This document shows positions 11,821 through 23,239 of a DNA stretch of 64,000 nucleotides, piece after piece. The notes below the pieces were generated by a model. That model did not search any database and had not been told where the DNA came from. It worked only from the letters and a program-made list of their open reading frames with translations. Position 1 is the first letter of the stretch, and every line of letters starts with the position of its first letter. The translations under genes were made by a program, and so were the position numbers. This DNA is from Larus michahellis (taxonomy: Eukaryota > Chordata > Aves > Charadriiformes > Laridae): positions 496,001 to 560,000 of the forward strand of contig NC_133904.1 of the NCBI RefSeq assembly GCF_964199755.1, given 5' to 3'.

Positions 11821-12099
11821 CACCACTCGTCCCCCCGAGCCGCCCCGAGGGCCCGGCCCGGCTGATGGGACATTGCAGCGGGAGTTGACCCGGGGGGGGG
11901 CCTCGGGAGCGGCGCACCCTGGGCACCGCCGCTGGCGGGGCTGGTCCTGGGGGGCTGGAGGGGGGCTGTGGGGAGGGCAGGAAGCGGCGGGCAGCCGAGT
12001 GTCCTCCCGTAAAGCCCTCGGTGGCCTGGCCTGGCCCGGCTGTCCCCACGCCACGGGACTGGGGGGTCTCTCCCCTCCCCACAGGGCAGGGGCTGGCAG

Positions 12100-12215
12100 G
12101 GCAGCGGGGCAGGAGGCAGTGGGGCAGCAGGCAGGGAGCAGGCAGGAGGGCAGGAGGCAGCGGGGCAGGACGGCGGCAGGCAGGGTGCAGGCAGGGTGCG
12201 GGCAGGAGGCAGCGG
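12100..12215 (+). repeat. GCAGGAGGCAGCGGG-type degenerate minisatellite
   Basis: Repeated GCAGG, GGCAGGAGG and GGCAGCGGGGCAGG blocks with irregular unit length, inside the AP3S2 promoter region. Confidence 0.7.
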
Positions 12216-12420
12216 GCCGGTCCCGCCGGTGACCTCTGACCCCGCCTGCGAGCCCTCCCCATGCCGGGCGGGGCGCTGGTCCTTTAAGAGGGGGCGTGGT
12301 CTACCGCCCGGCTCCGCCCTCCGCTCGCGCCGCCGCGGCCCGGCAGCGCGCGGCTGCCGTCGCGCCGGGGCTGGTGCGCCCCCTGGTGGCGCGGGCGGGG
12401 AGCGGACGCCGGGGCCGAGG

Positions 12421-12467
12421 CCGGGACCGGGACCGGGACCGGGACCGGGACCGGAACCGGAACCGGG
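12421..12467 (+). repeat. (CCGGGA)n hexanucleotide repeat upstream of AP3S2
   Basis: About five perfect CCGGGA units followed by two or three CCGGAA variants, about 440 bp upstream of the AP3S2 start codon. Every unit contributes a GGG run on the plus strand. Confidence 0.9.
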
Positions 12468-12902
12468 TCAGCCCGGCTCTAGACCCGCCCATGCCCTGCC
12501 GCATCGCAGCCCGCGGGGAACGTCTGACCCTTCCCGCTCCGCCCCAGTGTCTATCGCTCTCCCGGAGGGGGCCGAGTCAGCCCCCGGTCCAGTAGCCCGG
12601 TCCCGGGGAGCCCCCGGCCTTGGCAGCGGGAGAGCGGCTGCGGCCCCGGCTGGTCCCTGCCGGAGAGGGGGCTCTGAGCATCCCCCCTGAGCCCGGTCGC
12701 CGAGGCCCGTCCCCGGGCGCTGCCGGGGCGCACGGTCCCCGCGGGGCCGCCCGGGCTCAGCCCACCGGGGCCCGGGCCGGAGCGCCGCCCCGTCGCCGCC
12801 GCCGCCGCTTCCGGGGCGGGTGAGGGGTTTCCTGCGGGGAGGCTGCGGCCGCGGCGGCCCTGGTGCTGCTCCCGGCCCGGCCCGGCCCGTCCAGCCGCCG
12901 GG

Positions 12903-15900
12903 ATGATCAACGCCATCTTGGTGTTCAACAACCACGGCAAGCCGCGGCTCGTCCGCTTCTACCAGCACCTGGTGCGGGGACGGGGATGGGGATGGGGACA
13001 GGGACCGGGACGGGGACGGGGACCGGGCTGCCCGTGGGGCTGGTGGCAGCGGGTCCCTGAGCCCGGTGTGGGGCTGGGGGTGCCGGGGGTCCCTCGGGGT
13101 GCCCCGTGGCCAGGTCACCCCCATGGCTGTGCCTGCGGTGGCAGGGCCGGCCGGGAGCTGGGACCTGCTGCCACCCGGAGCTGGCGGCTCACGGCGTCCC
13201 GGGGGCAGCGGGGGCCGCGGGTCCTGCAGGCCGTGCACCCATGGGTGCTTGCCCTCACCTCCCGTCAGGCAGAGGAGGTCCAGCAGCAGATAATCCGGGA
13301 GACTTTCCACCTGGTGCTGAAGCGGGATGACCACATCTGCAATTTCCTGGAGTGCGGCAGGTAACCCACGTCCCCTCCGGCGATGGGGGCCGCGCAGGGC
13401 CGTCCCTGTGGCCGGGGGAGCCCCGTGGCAGCGTGTGTCCCCCCCCCAAAGCCCTTCACCCCTCCTCGTGTCTCCGCAGCCTGTTTGGCGGCTCGGACTA
13501 CAAGCTGATCTACCGCCACTACGCCACGCTGTACTTCGTCTTCTGCGTGGACTCCTCGGAGAGCGAGCTGGGCATCCTGGACCTCATCCAGGTCGGTCTC
13601 TCCGCAGCCGCGTTCGCTGCCCCGAGGTGGCCGGTGGGTGCCTTCCCCCGAAGCACGGTCCGTGTTGGGGGGCCCGGCCCCCACAGCGTTCCGGTGCACT
13701 TCGTGTCTGTGGCATCCCTGTGCCAGACCTTCTGGAGGTGGCTGAAGCTGTTCGGGGGCTGCCATGGGCAGGGGATGCTGCAGCGTGTCAGCCGATACGC
13801 AGCCCCTCCACCTGGGAGCACCAGGGGAGGTCAATCCAAATGAATTTCTATAAAAAATAGAATCATAGAATCATTTAGGCTGGAAAAGACCCTTAAGATC
13901 ATCGAGTCCAACTGCTAACCCAACACTGCCAGGCCCACCACTGACCCATGTCCCTCAGCACCACGTCTGCTCAGCTTTTAAACATCTCCAGGGATGGCGA
14001 CTCCCCCACTTCCCCGGGCAGCCTGTTCCAATACTTGACAACCCTTTTGGTGAAAAAATTTTCCTTAATATCCATCCTAAACCTCCCCTGGCACAACGTG
14101 AGGCAATTTCCTCTTGTCCCATCGCCCGTTCCTTGGGAGAAGAGCCCGACCCCCCTGGCTACCCCCTCCTTTCAGGGAGCTGTGGAGAGCGAGAAGGTCT
14201 CCCCTCAGCCCCCTTTTCTCCAGGCTGAACACCCCCAGCTCCCCCAGCCGCTCCTCACAGGACTTGTGCTCCAGACCCCTCACCAGCCCCATTGCCCTTC
14301 TCCAGACACGCTCCAGCCCCTCAGTGTCTTCCTTGTGGTGAGGGGCCCAAAACTACAAGTGTATTTTAAAAATTGTGTGCGAACGCTGCGGACTTGTGAA
14401 GGGGCCTTTGCTAGATCCAGCTGAGGGCAGGCGGGAGTGCTGGCGCAGGAGTTGGCAGAAGCCACTTGTCCTCCTTGGGTCACCCGCCCTGTAGTGCGGG
14501 TTCCCGTAACTCAGTTCCCGTAACTCGGGCTGTTCGGGTGGCTGCAGCCCTGCCCCGGACATGGTGACAGCCATTGTCCCAGCACTGCAGCAGATCAGGA
14601 CGTCAACGCCTGGGATTCCCCCCAGAACGGCCAAGCCCCCTGTTTCGGTGCCCTTGACCTCGTGCCGGGCCCCTTGCACTGGGGCTTGACCAGGTCCCCG
14701 CAGTGAGCGGCTCCGGGGACGCAGGCGGCGCCTGACGGCACCAGCGGGTGGGCACACGCCACTGCTGGGAGGGAGCCCTCCCTGCTGCCCAGCCCGGCCC
14801 CACTGTGCCCCATCTTTGCAGCCGGCCCAGCCATGGCTGGGCTCCCGCTCCATCTGCGGCCCCTTCCCAGGACAGACTCTCCTGGAGCAGCTCTGCGCTT
14901 CTTGCTCCGGTTTCCGTGGTGCAGCAGGGACTGGCACCGGTGCCTGCGTGGCAATCCCTGACCCGCGCTGCCTCCGGCTGCTGCTGCGGCGCTGGGGGTC
15001 CCGGGCAGCCCCCGGGTGGAGCTGCCTGTTTGCCCCGGGAACTGGCACTTCCCTGCCAGGGAGGGGAGATGGGGTTGTTGAGGGGGGTTTGTCCCCGCTC
15101 CGGTGCCAGTACGGGGCGCAGCGGCTGCTTTTGCAGTTTCTGGTCAGGGCTGCAGGGTTTTGTGCCTGCGGGCCCTGGGGCTGCGTGTGGGCAGCGTCCT
15201 GACGCGTCTTCTGTACTGACCTGCCCTTTCCGCCTCCTCAGGTGTTTGTGGAGACGCTGGACAAGTGCTTTGAGAATGTCTGCGAGCTGGACCTCATCTT
15301 CCACATGGACAAGGTGGGTTGTAGGCTCTGTGCGCTCCTCCCAGCGCCTGCCTGCCCCGGAGCCCTGCCCTCCCTGGAGCCCGTGCTCTTGCGGACAGGA
15401 GCTGCCAGTCCTTGAGCTCTGGAGCTCTTTAGGAGAGACCGGTGGTGCGTTAGGCGTTGCTTTTTTGGGAGAGAGTGAAATCCTGGCTGTTGGCAGTGTG
15501 GGGGCTTCTTAAGCCGCTCACATTGTGGCCCCCGAGATGCGAGACGCTGGGCTGTGTTCTGAGCCCTCGGGTACGCTGACACTCGCCCTGTTGCATTGCT
15601 GCTGCGGGGCTGCACTCTCTGCTGCAGCACAGCCCTGGGGGCGGGGGGGCTGTCCCGGGGGCTGACACCGACGCTGGGTAACCCTGCTGCCTGGTGACAG
15701 GGATCCGCGCTGAGGGTTCGCTCTTGCTCTTCTGCAGGGCAGGCTCTGGCCTCGTGCAGGAGAGTTTCGCCTCTTCCCCTGTGCCGGGGGACCCGCTGGG
15801 ACTCCTGTTAACATTGGACTAGAGCTGCAGGAAGAAAAAAAAAAGGGGAAGGAACAATGGGAGTGTTTGGAATACAAAGTGTTTGGTAAACTTTTGTTTG

Positions 15901-18900
15901 AGCCACAGCCTTTGATGCTTCCTCTATAGCTGGGCAGATCTTCTGGGCGGAAACCTATCCTCTGATTATCTCGGAGATGGGGCTGAAGATAACCGGGACT
16001 TGGAGAGAGAGGCTTAGCTGACGTGTGCTGGACTTGTGTTGCTGTTGATAAGGGTTTTCTTGCTTTGTTGAAGAACAAAACGTGCCAACAAAAAGAGGAG
16101 TGGGGGAAAAAAAAATCAATAAGGCTGTAAAACGTTCCCTTTCTGTTGGCGATCCCAGCTTACGAACTCTGGCAGAGGAGGGGAGTTAGCAAATCTTCTC
16201 AGAAGGCGAGCCGCATCAGCTGAATGTACTCGCAACTTTTATTTCATAATTTGCCCGAGTGTAAACCTCAAGAAATGTTACAAGGTTGATTATCTCGTCA
16301 GCAAAAGCGTTCTTATCAAAGCAAGCAAAAGGCGAGGAAGGAGGAGTGAGGCGGAGGGAGGCGTGCTGCCGGAGAGGGCATGGCAGCCGCCCAGCTCACC
16401 TCTGCCCACATCTGGCGGAGGATGAGCCCTCGGTTAATTATCTTGTGGTGTGGCCAAGGCCGGGCAGCTTTACACTCCGTCCGCAGCCCACGGGCAGAAG
16501 AGATTACCCTGCTGGTGTCTGTTTCCCTGGCGGTAGCACGGATCTCCCTTCCTCCGACCTCTCCTGCCAAGCGGGGGTTGGAAGGAGACGGGAGTCGGAG
16601 GGTTCGGATAGGGGAGGCCCTGGGCTCCTCACCCCGGGGCTGTGCTGCCAGTCCGGTTGTTTACTTCCCATCCTGTGCTCCCAGCTGTGACTTCAGTCCT
16701 TGGCGGCTATCAGTTGGTCCTTTTATCTCTCTTTCTATATTTGGCATGTATTTATTTCTCGGATGTGTTCGTGTTGAGTGCCGGTGCTTCCAAGAGCTTG
16801 GTTACAGCTGGGCAGCGTAAGGGGTGCTGGGAATACAGGAGTGTCCTGCCGCTCCCCGGGTCTTGCCCCTCGGATGCCCGGGCAGGGCGATGCTCCCATA
16901 GAGCCCTGCCTCCAGGACGTCAGTGTGTCAGGAGCCGCATGGGGCTCGGTGCTGCCCTCCGCTCTCACATGGACTGCAGAGCTCCCGAGTTCCCGACTGG
17001 AACAGGAGAAATGAGGGCAGCGTTAACGGGAGAGCGCTGATGTGTCAGGCAGAGACGTTGGCTGTGAACATCCCCAGCCCAGCAGGTTCTGGCGGGGATT
17101 TGGGCGCAGCCTTGTCTGGGTCCTGTGATTTTCTGTTACTGCCTTAAGGTACACCTTACACTCCGTGTTGTCCCTGAAATGGGAGCTGCTGCGGGTTTTG
17201 GGTCCCTGGCCTTGCAGCGGGCAGCTGGACGGGGCGGTTGGGTGTGTGGTTCTCGGGCACCAGTGACACCAGCGCTTCCAGGCTGTCGGCTTTGGGAGCC
17301 GCAGCCGCAGGGCTGCGGGGATCCCTTTTTCGCAAGGGGAGGCTGGAGCCACGAAGCCGCGGGGAGGCTCTGGCCCAGCCCCTGGTTGTGCTTCCCACCT
17401 TGGAGGAGAACGTGAGTTTCGCTAAGGCAGCTGCAAGGTCCTGGAGAGGGCACGGTTTGTTCAGGAAGTGCTGTGTTTCGGGTTGGAAAACAAAAGCTTG
17501 CTTGGGATGTCTTCCCTCTTGGTTTTGGTCCAACTTGGGCTGAAGCCAGATCTGGAAGGAGCAGCATTTCCTGCGGCCCGAATGCTCTCCGGTTGCGGGG
17601 AGCTGGTAGCACCATCCGGTGCGGCGTTTGCCGGGGCTGGGCCGAGCAGAGGGAGAGCGGGAGCAGCGCTGCGGGTGCCGGGAAGGTGCGGTGTCACCCG
17701 CGGCTCGCCCCGGGCGCTGCCTGACCCCGCGCCGTGCTGGTGCTGTGGGAGCGGGACGGGCCCCGGGGGGAGACCTGCGGGCACCAGGCTTCCCGCTCGC
17801 ACTCAGCCACGTTTCCCCCTTCTAGCAGGTTCTCTGGCATGCGTTATTTTTCATGGTATTGCCCTGGTGGTACGTGCCACGCAGCGCAACCTGCCCTCAT
17901 GAAACCATAAAACAAGATAAAAACTTAACCATCTTCCAGTAATAGCCTCTTACGCGGAAGTAAGCGGAGACCCATAAACGGTTTATCTGCGCTGGGCGGG
18001 GGTGGGGAGCTGCTGGCTCAGCAGGGCGAGCGGGGCCCAGCGTGCGCGGCAGCGACCGCGATGGGCTCTCTCCTGCGGTGGCTGCGGGGCACGGCCGGTC
18101 CCCGGTGGGAGCAGCTCGCGGCCGTGAGGCTGCTCTGCTTCATCCCGGGACACGGGCAAGGGAGCAGACTCTCTTAGCAGTATCATGCTTTTTCTGTGCG
18201 TGTGTCGCGGTCCCGCCTTTCCTAAGAGAAAGCAAAGAACCTGGGCTCTGGCCTGGCTTTCTGGGTTGAAGAAACTGGTTCTGGGAAGGAGCGTCCTGCC
18301 CGATGGCTCCAGAGACCCTGGCGTCTCTGCTGCCCCTGGGCCCCTCCCCAGCACGCAGGGTTCCTGCCTGTCCCCGGCCCGGGGGGCATCAGACTTCAGC
18401 CGAGGCGTCGGAGACGGGCAGGCAGGGTGTGCCAGCGGCACGGGCCGGGACGAGCCTCGCCAGGGGCTGCCTTGTGCCTGCTGGCCCGGCGGGTGACACT
18501 CGCTCCGGCCCCTGTGGTGGGTGTCCCCCAGAGCAGAGGTACAAGCAGTGAACGGGGCTGCTGGAGGCCCCCATGCTGGGGACCATGACCGCCCTCTTGG
18601 TGTCGGGGCTGTGGGGCTGAGGGCAGGATGGAGCTGGATTTGGGGCTGGATTTGCGTCTCTCGGGGGAAATGCCAGCACCCAGCGCGCTTCCAGACCAGC
18701 CTGCAGGCACTGGGGCTGCTCCTGGCCGTCCCTGCGCTGCGCCGGGTTCGCAGCCTTCCCTTCCTTCCCTTCCCTCACAGGTTCACCACATCCTGCAGGA
18801 GGTGGTGATCGGCGGCATGGTGCTGGAGACCAACATGAACGAGATCGTGGCGCAGGTGGAGGCCCAGAGCAAGCTGGAGAAGGCGGAGGTGAGCGGCGAT

Positions 18901-19551
18901 GCTGCGGCTCTCCCCGCGGGGGTCGGGAGCTGCCGCGTGTGGGTGTCTCCAGTCTCTGCCTGAGTCCCTGGGGGGAGGGCTGGGGAGGGCACCCCTCCCC
19001 AGCTGTGCTTCCTGCAGTTTAGGAGTGTGGCAACGGCTGTTCCCATCAAGGTTTATAATCTGAGGCAGCGAAAGGTTTATTGCCCTTGTTTGCCCTGTTG
19101 TGAAGACGCAGCGTTGCTGCGGTCGCAGGGAAGCACCACGCTGCCCCTCCGGCTCCCGATCCCGCGCTGTTCGTGGGACGGGGTCCACCGCAGGGTGGGA
19201 GGTGGACGTGGGGGCTGCTCCCCGTGTGCTCGCGCCGAGCTGCACCTGGGGGGATGTGGCTGGGCCCAGGGGCTCGGGGCAGGCAGGGCAGCACGGAGCA
19301 GGGCTCGGTTTGGGGATGCTCCTGCTGCAAAGCACGGGGCTGAGCCGGGAACAGCCGGGAGCCCCTGGCAGGGGGGCTGCGGGGGGCAAGGGGACGGTGG
19401 TCACTGGTCCCTCCCGTCGCAGGGAGGCCTCTCGGCCGCTCCTTCCCGCGCAGTCTCGGCTGTGAAGAACATCAACCTGCCAGAGATCCCTCGCAACATC
19501 AACATCGGAGACATCAACATCAAAGTGCCCAACCTGTCACAGTTCATGTGA
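12903..19551 (+). CDS. AP3S2: AP-3 complex sigma-3B subunit, six coding exons
   Basis: Small (sigma) chain of the AP-3 adaptor complex, which sorts cargo from endosomes and the trans-Golgi to lysosomes and related organelles. Coding exons are 12903-12971, 13269-13360, 13480-13591, 15242-15313, 18781-18888 and 19423-19551. All introns are GT-AG, phases close, and the total of 582 nt gives 193 aa, the usual length. The protein starts [20 protein letters not shown], contains [52 protein letters not shown] and [18 protein letters not shown], and ends [16 protein letters not shown]. The Met-Asp-Lys, Leu-Gln-Glu-Val-Val and SQF ending match sigma-3B better than sigma-3A (AP3S1). The longin-like fold is carried by exons 1-4. 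The start codon is the first in a GC-rich leader in good context. Oddities: LECGSLFGG replaces the usual LEGGSLIGG, a run of G tracts follows the first splice donor, and a reversed CR1 sits in intron 3. Confidence 0.97.
12972..13030 (+). repeat. G-tract repeat at the start of AP3S2 intron 1
   Basis: GGGGAC/GGGGAT/GGGACC units follow directly on the exon 1 splice donor (GTGCGGGG). There are at least ten GGG or GGGG runs separated by two to four bases, so the nascent RNA should be able to form G-quadruplexes. Confidence 0.75.
13857..14362 (-). mobile_element. CR1 LINE 3' fragment, reverse orientation, in AP3S2 intron 3
   Basis: Read on the minus strand this is a CR1 tail. The 3' terminal repeat (ATGATTCTAT) lies at about 13857-13873, and upstream of it come the typical noncoding tail and a coding stretch giving [20 protein letters not shown], then RGLRGDL. 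It is truncated at its 5' side near 14362. It lies entirely within an AP3S2 intron and is antisense to the gene. Because its tail sequence differs from those at 1-2.5 kb, it is an independent insertion. Confidence 0.92.
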
Positions 19552-20236
19552 GCGTCCCGCGGCGGGGAGGGCTGCCCGGGCACGGGCTGTGGCCTGGGCT
19601 GGCTGGGAAGAGGAGCTGGGCTCTGCTGGGCTCCCCCTGCCCGCTCTGGGTCTCTGCCCCCGCGGCACACGGAGAGCCCGGCGTGCTGCCGGGGTGCCGG
19701 GCTGGCTGGCAGAGGGTAGGGAGCGGTGATGGGGCTCAGCGGGAGCTGAGGTGGTGGTGCTGCCTGTCTGTCCGTCACCTTGGACCTGGGCTCGGCTCCG
19801 CTCTCTGGTTTCCCAACAAGGGTGGCCTTTCTTCCCCTCCCTCCTCCCTCCCTGTGGATGCCCAGCATCTCCCCTCACAGGGGAAGAGCCAGTTCCTGCC
19901 TCTCCCAGCACGTCTTGGGATTCCTGGTTGTAAAAATGCACCTGTAGCTGATGGTTCCTGCAGGAGCCACAGGTTGTCATCTCTTCCATCCTCCCCGGGA
20001 CGGACTGTCCCCTGCCCTGCATCCCTGCGCCCGCCCTGGTCCTGCTCGTGGGGTCTGGCTGGGGGTGGAACCGGCCTGGTCGGGGCTGCTCATGGGGCAG
20101 CTGCGAGGGCTGGAGCTGGGGCCAGCGCGGGCAGAACCTGCTGGAGCTGGGGGTGCTGGCAGCGAGGGGGGGCCGCCTGCTGGGCTGGCAGGGCTGGGGC
20201 CAGGCTGGGGCCTGCTGGAGCATGTCCCTGTGTCCT

Positions 20237-20242
20237 AATAAA
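20237..20242 (+). terminator. AP3S2: AP3S2 polyadenylation signal AATAAA
   Basis: A canonical hexamer 686 bp after the AP3S2 stop codon, followed within 30 bases by a TG-rich flank (CCTTGTG...CATGTCTG). It is the first good signal after the stop and implies a 3' UTR of about 0.7 kb. Confidence 0.75.
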
Positions 20243-20259
20243 CCACCTTGTGAACCTGC

Positions 20260-23000
20260 CTCCATGTCTGCCGTGGGTGCTGCTGGCCCGGCGCCGGGGG
20301 GAGTGCCAGGAGGGGGCTGTGGGGGCCAGGGGCTCTGCGCAGCTCTTGCAGGGTGGCTGCAGCCTTCGGGGACTCTCGGCTGGCGGGGAGGCTGGGGCCC
20401 AGGGGGTGAAATGGGTCCTGGACCCCACCTGGGGGAGGGATGGGGTTGCCGCAGCATGGGCTGCAGGGCAGGGTCTCTGGCTGCAGCTGCCCCACTTGGG
20501 CTGTGACAGCGCCGTCCGCTGCTCTGGGCCTTTGGGGGCAGGGGCAGCAGCCTGTCTGCCAGTGCCCCCTGCCCTCCTGCCAGCTTTCCTGCCTTCTCTC
20601 TGCCGCAGAGCATCCCTGGTCCGCTCTCGGGGCAGCTGTGAGCCCCGGATGGCTCGGTGGGGGCTGTGGGCCTGGGGATAGTGTCCCCCACCGAGGCCTG
20701 GGGGGAGCGGGGCTGGTCCCTGGGGGTCAGACTGAGCATGGCTGCAGGGGACGGGACAGGCAGCAAGGTCCCTGAGCAGCGGGTTCCTTGAGCTGGGTGC
20801 CCTGTGCCCCTGGCTCTGCCACGGCTCCATCTGGCCACCAGCCTCTGGGGTAGCTCAGGGGGCCCCTTCCTCTGCTTCCCCTCCACGGCCGGTCCAGCTG
20901 CGCTCCCGCCGGGCTCTGCCTCCACTTCCCCTGGCAGGGAAACCGTGACTCTGCCTGGAAGGAATTTTCCTGCTGTCTCCCCTCCCTGCAGCTTAACCCT
21001 TCCCCAGCTGGCCGTGAGCCACCACCAGTGGCTAGTGGAGGTCAAGGAGCCGGGCAACCTGCTTCCTCTTCTCTGCCAGCCCTCTTCCTGCTCCTGCTGT
21101 CAGCTGCCGGAGCAGTGTGGTGGATGGACCAGGTGAGCAGTGCTGCGGGCTGTGTCCTGGGGCTGGGACACGGGGTCCGACAGGCACTGGGACAGGCAGA
21201 GGGAAAAATCCAGCTTGCCCCACAGTGAGGAACTTGGCGTGGTGCCCTCGTCCTGTTCTGCTCCAGGCCTGGGGTGCTGGGGGGGGTCAGGCTGGGGCAA
21301 GTGGCCCTGGCTGCGATGGGCCAGCCATGGCCGTGCCCAGCCCCACACTGTGGCACGGCAGTCTCCGGTGCAGGACGTGTTCGTCCACACGTGCTTCCTC
21401 TGCAGCGAGGAGATGTTTGTGCTTGGCCGCCTCCGGTAACGGCTCTGGCCTCGCTGCCCCTTCCCACATCCCACCGGAGCCGTGGGTCTGCGGGAGGCCG
21501 AGGAGCCGGGGCAGGGTGAGTCCCTCTGCTGCTCCCGGCCGCCCGCTTTCCCCTTGCCCGTGGGCAGAGACGATGGGGTGGCTCACCCCGGGATGAGCAC
21601 GGTCAAACCCCGGGGCGCCCTTTTTGCCACCTGGGAGGGCTGCAGCCCTGACCCCGGTGGCCACGGGGAGCAGCCCCAGCCTGGCCCGGGCAGAGGTGGC
21701 CCTGCAAGCCCTGGCTCCTCAGCTGCCCAGGGACGGGAGCCCCGGGTGACCTGGCAGGGCGCAGGGAGGAGGGAGGAAGGTGAGGTCTGGCTGCTGCGGG
21801 CAGCAGCGTTCCTGCCCAGGGCAGGGCTGTGAGGCATGGGGCGCTGGCCGTGACCCTGCGTGTCCCAAGGGGCTGCAGCCGGGTCACCGGACCCCTCCCG
21901 CACCCCGAGGCGAGCTGGGGGGACGCAGCATGTGCAGGGATGTGGGGGTCAGTGCTCTCCCATCCGAGCTGCCGGCGTGGTCCGGAGGTGGGAGACGTGG
22001 CTGTGTCTTGGGGCTGGCTCCCGGCTGTCGGCTCCCGGCTCTGTGGCCTGTCCCTGGCCGGACTCTGCTTTGGCACTGCGGGCTGCTGGGTTGTGCTGAG
22101 CTCAGCCGGGGTGCCTGCCGGACCGTGTCCCCCGACGCCAGGGCCCCCTCCCCGGCAGCGAGGCGGAGGGGAGCGCGCAATGGAGCCTGGCACGGGCCCA
22201 GCCCTTCCGCAGGTACCTGCAGTACAGTAGGCAAATGTTTATCCTTGCCCTGCCAAGCCACCGGGCGAGTCCGAGTCCCGGCCCCGTGCCCAGGCTCTGC
22301 TGGGTCACTCCCTGAGCGGGGGGAGCTCGGGGACCGGCTGCCTCAGGGTGCTGCACCCGCAAAGCCATCCGTGCCCTGACCACAGCCCCGCAGGTTGTGA
22401 CAAGGACCGGGACGTCTCTGAACCCGCTGCTGCCTGGGCAGGGGGTGCCAGGTGGGTCTGGGGCACAGGGTGCTGGGCTGGGGGGCTGGGCGAGGGGCAC
22501 CCCCCAAGCAGGGACACCATTCCCGGCACGCCGGGGTGCTCTGGGTGCTGTGGGCAGGTGGCACAGCCTGGCTTGGTTGCCGCTGGGTGATGGTTTGTCC
22601 CCTTTCCTGCGACCCCCCCAGGGATGAGCGTGCTGGCCAAGGCTGGTGTGAGGGAGGGGACCCTTAGCAGGACCCCGGGGGGGCTCTGGGGTGTAGGGGC
22701 TGAGCGGGCGGGGGGTTTTTATCCGCAGCAGCGGGGCACTGCGGTCCCCAGGCCGGCACGCAGCCCCGGCCAACGCCTCCCAGCTGTGGCGCTGGGGGGT
22801 CTTGCAGCCCCGCGGGGGGGGTCCCGCAGCCCCGGGGGGGGAGACCCGCTCTACCCGGGGCTGGAGGCGCCTTCCCCCAGCAGAGTCCCGCTCCCGCAGG
22901 GGGTGTGCGGGAGCCCGCGCTGGGCTCTGCCCCGCGCTGCCCCCCGCTGCCCGGCCCCCCCGCCCCGGGCCGTGCCCCCCAGCCCCCGTCCCGGCCAGCA
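20260..23000. other. AP3S2-ANPEP spacer, no gene recognised
   Basis: About 2.7 kb of GC-rich DNA. Long open frames exist on both strands, but they are low-complexity and carry no recognisable domain. No known gene lies between AP3S2 and ANPEP in other vertebrates. I find no repeat element. Confidence 0.5.
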
Positions 23001-23009
23001 GCCCAGGGG

Positions 23010-23235
23010 TTAAGGGGGCGAGGAGGTTCGGGTTACTTCCCTCGGAGCTTTAGGAGGGAAGTTTCCTCCCGCTGGAGGCTGAGCTGGCGGAGCGGAGAGC
23101 CCGGCACCGGGCGCAGGCAGGGCGCAGGCAGCGCGCAGGCAGCGCGCAGGCAGCGCGCAGTCCTGGGTGCCTCGATGGCGACGGGGCGGGCGGGACCCCC
23201 GCGGCCCCTCGCTGCCCGCGGCTGAGCGCAGGAAG
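23010..23235 (+). promoter_or_regulatory. ANPEP: Candidate distal promoter and noncoding first exon of ANPEP
   Basis: A CpG-dense block ends in a consensus splice donor (GGAAG followed by GTGAGC at 23236). It contains a 17-bp near-palindrome at 23053-23069 built around GGGAAGTTTCC, which resembles ETS or Rel sites, and a 10-bp GCGCAGGCAG repeat at 23111-23159. A 16-codon open frame starts at an ATG at 23175 and stops at 23225. Human ANPEP has a distal myeloid promoter several kilobases upstream that uses ETS sites, so a spliced noncoding exon here, 2.3 kb before the ANPEP start codon, would fit. This is inference, and splicing is not shown. Confidence 0.35.
23111..23159 (+). repeat. GCGCAGGCAG decamer tandem repeat
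   Basis: About five copies of a 10-bp unit (GGGCGCAGGCA, then GCGCGCAGGCA variants) in the CpG-rich block. Confidence 0.85.
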
Positions 23236-23239
23236 GTGA

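Larger units (their letters stand above)
11830..12902 (+). promoter_or_regulatory. AP3S2: AP3S2 CpG-island promoter and 5' UTR
   Basis: A dense GC/CpG stretch leads directly into the AP3S2 start codon. It contains a TTTAAGAGGGGGCGTGG segment at 12282-12298 that combines a TTTAA-like element with a GC/KLF box. It also contains a degenerate GCAGG-type minisatellite at about 12100-12215 and a hexanucleotide (CCGGGA)n run at 12421-12467. The transcription start cannot be fixed from sequence, and both repeats may lie in the promoter or the 5' UTR. Confidence 0.6.

Noticed and set aside
1-12900. Search for ARPIN, expected just upstream of AP3S2
   Set aside because: No ARPIN-like protein segment was recognised; only a possible 3' UTR remains near the left edge.
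19537-21057. Minus-strand open frame of about 506 codons overlapping the AP3S2 3' end
   Set aside because: Antisense to AP3S2 exon 6 and its 3' UTR, low complexity, and no recognisable homology or splice structure.
22210-22230. CAGGTACCTGCAGTACA, resembling the start of ANPEP exon 18 at about 30255-30271
   Set aside because: Similarity stops after about 17 bases and the following frame is not aminopeptidase-like; most likely chance.
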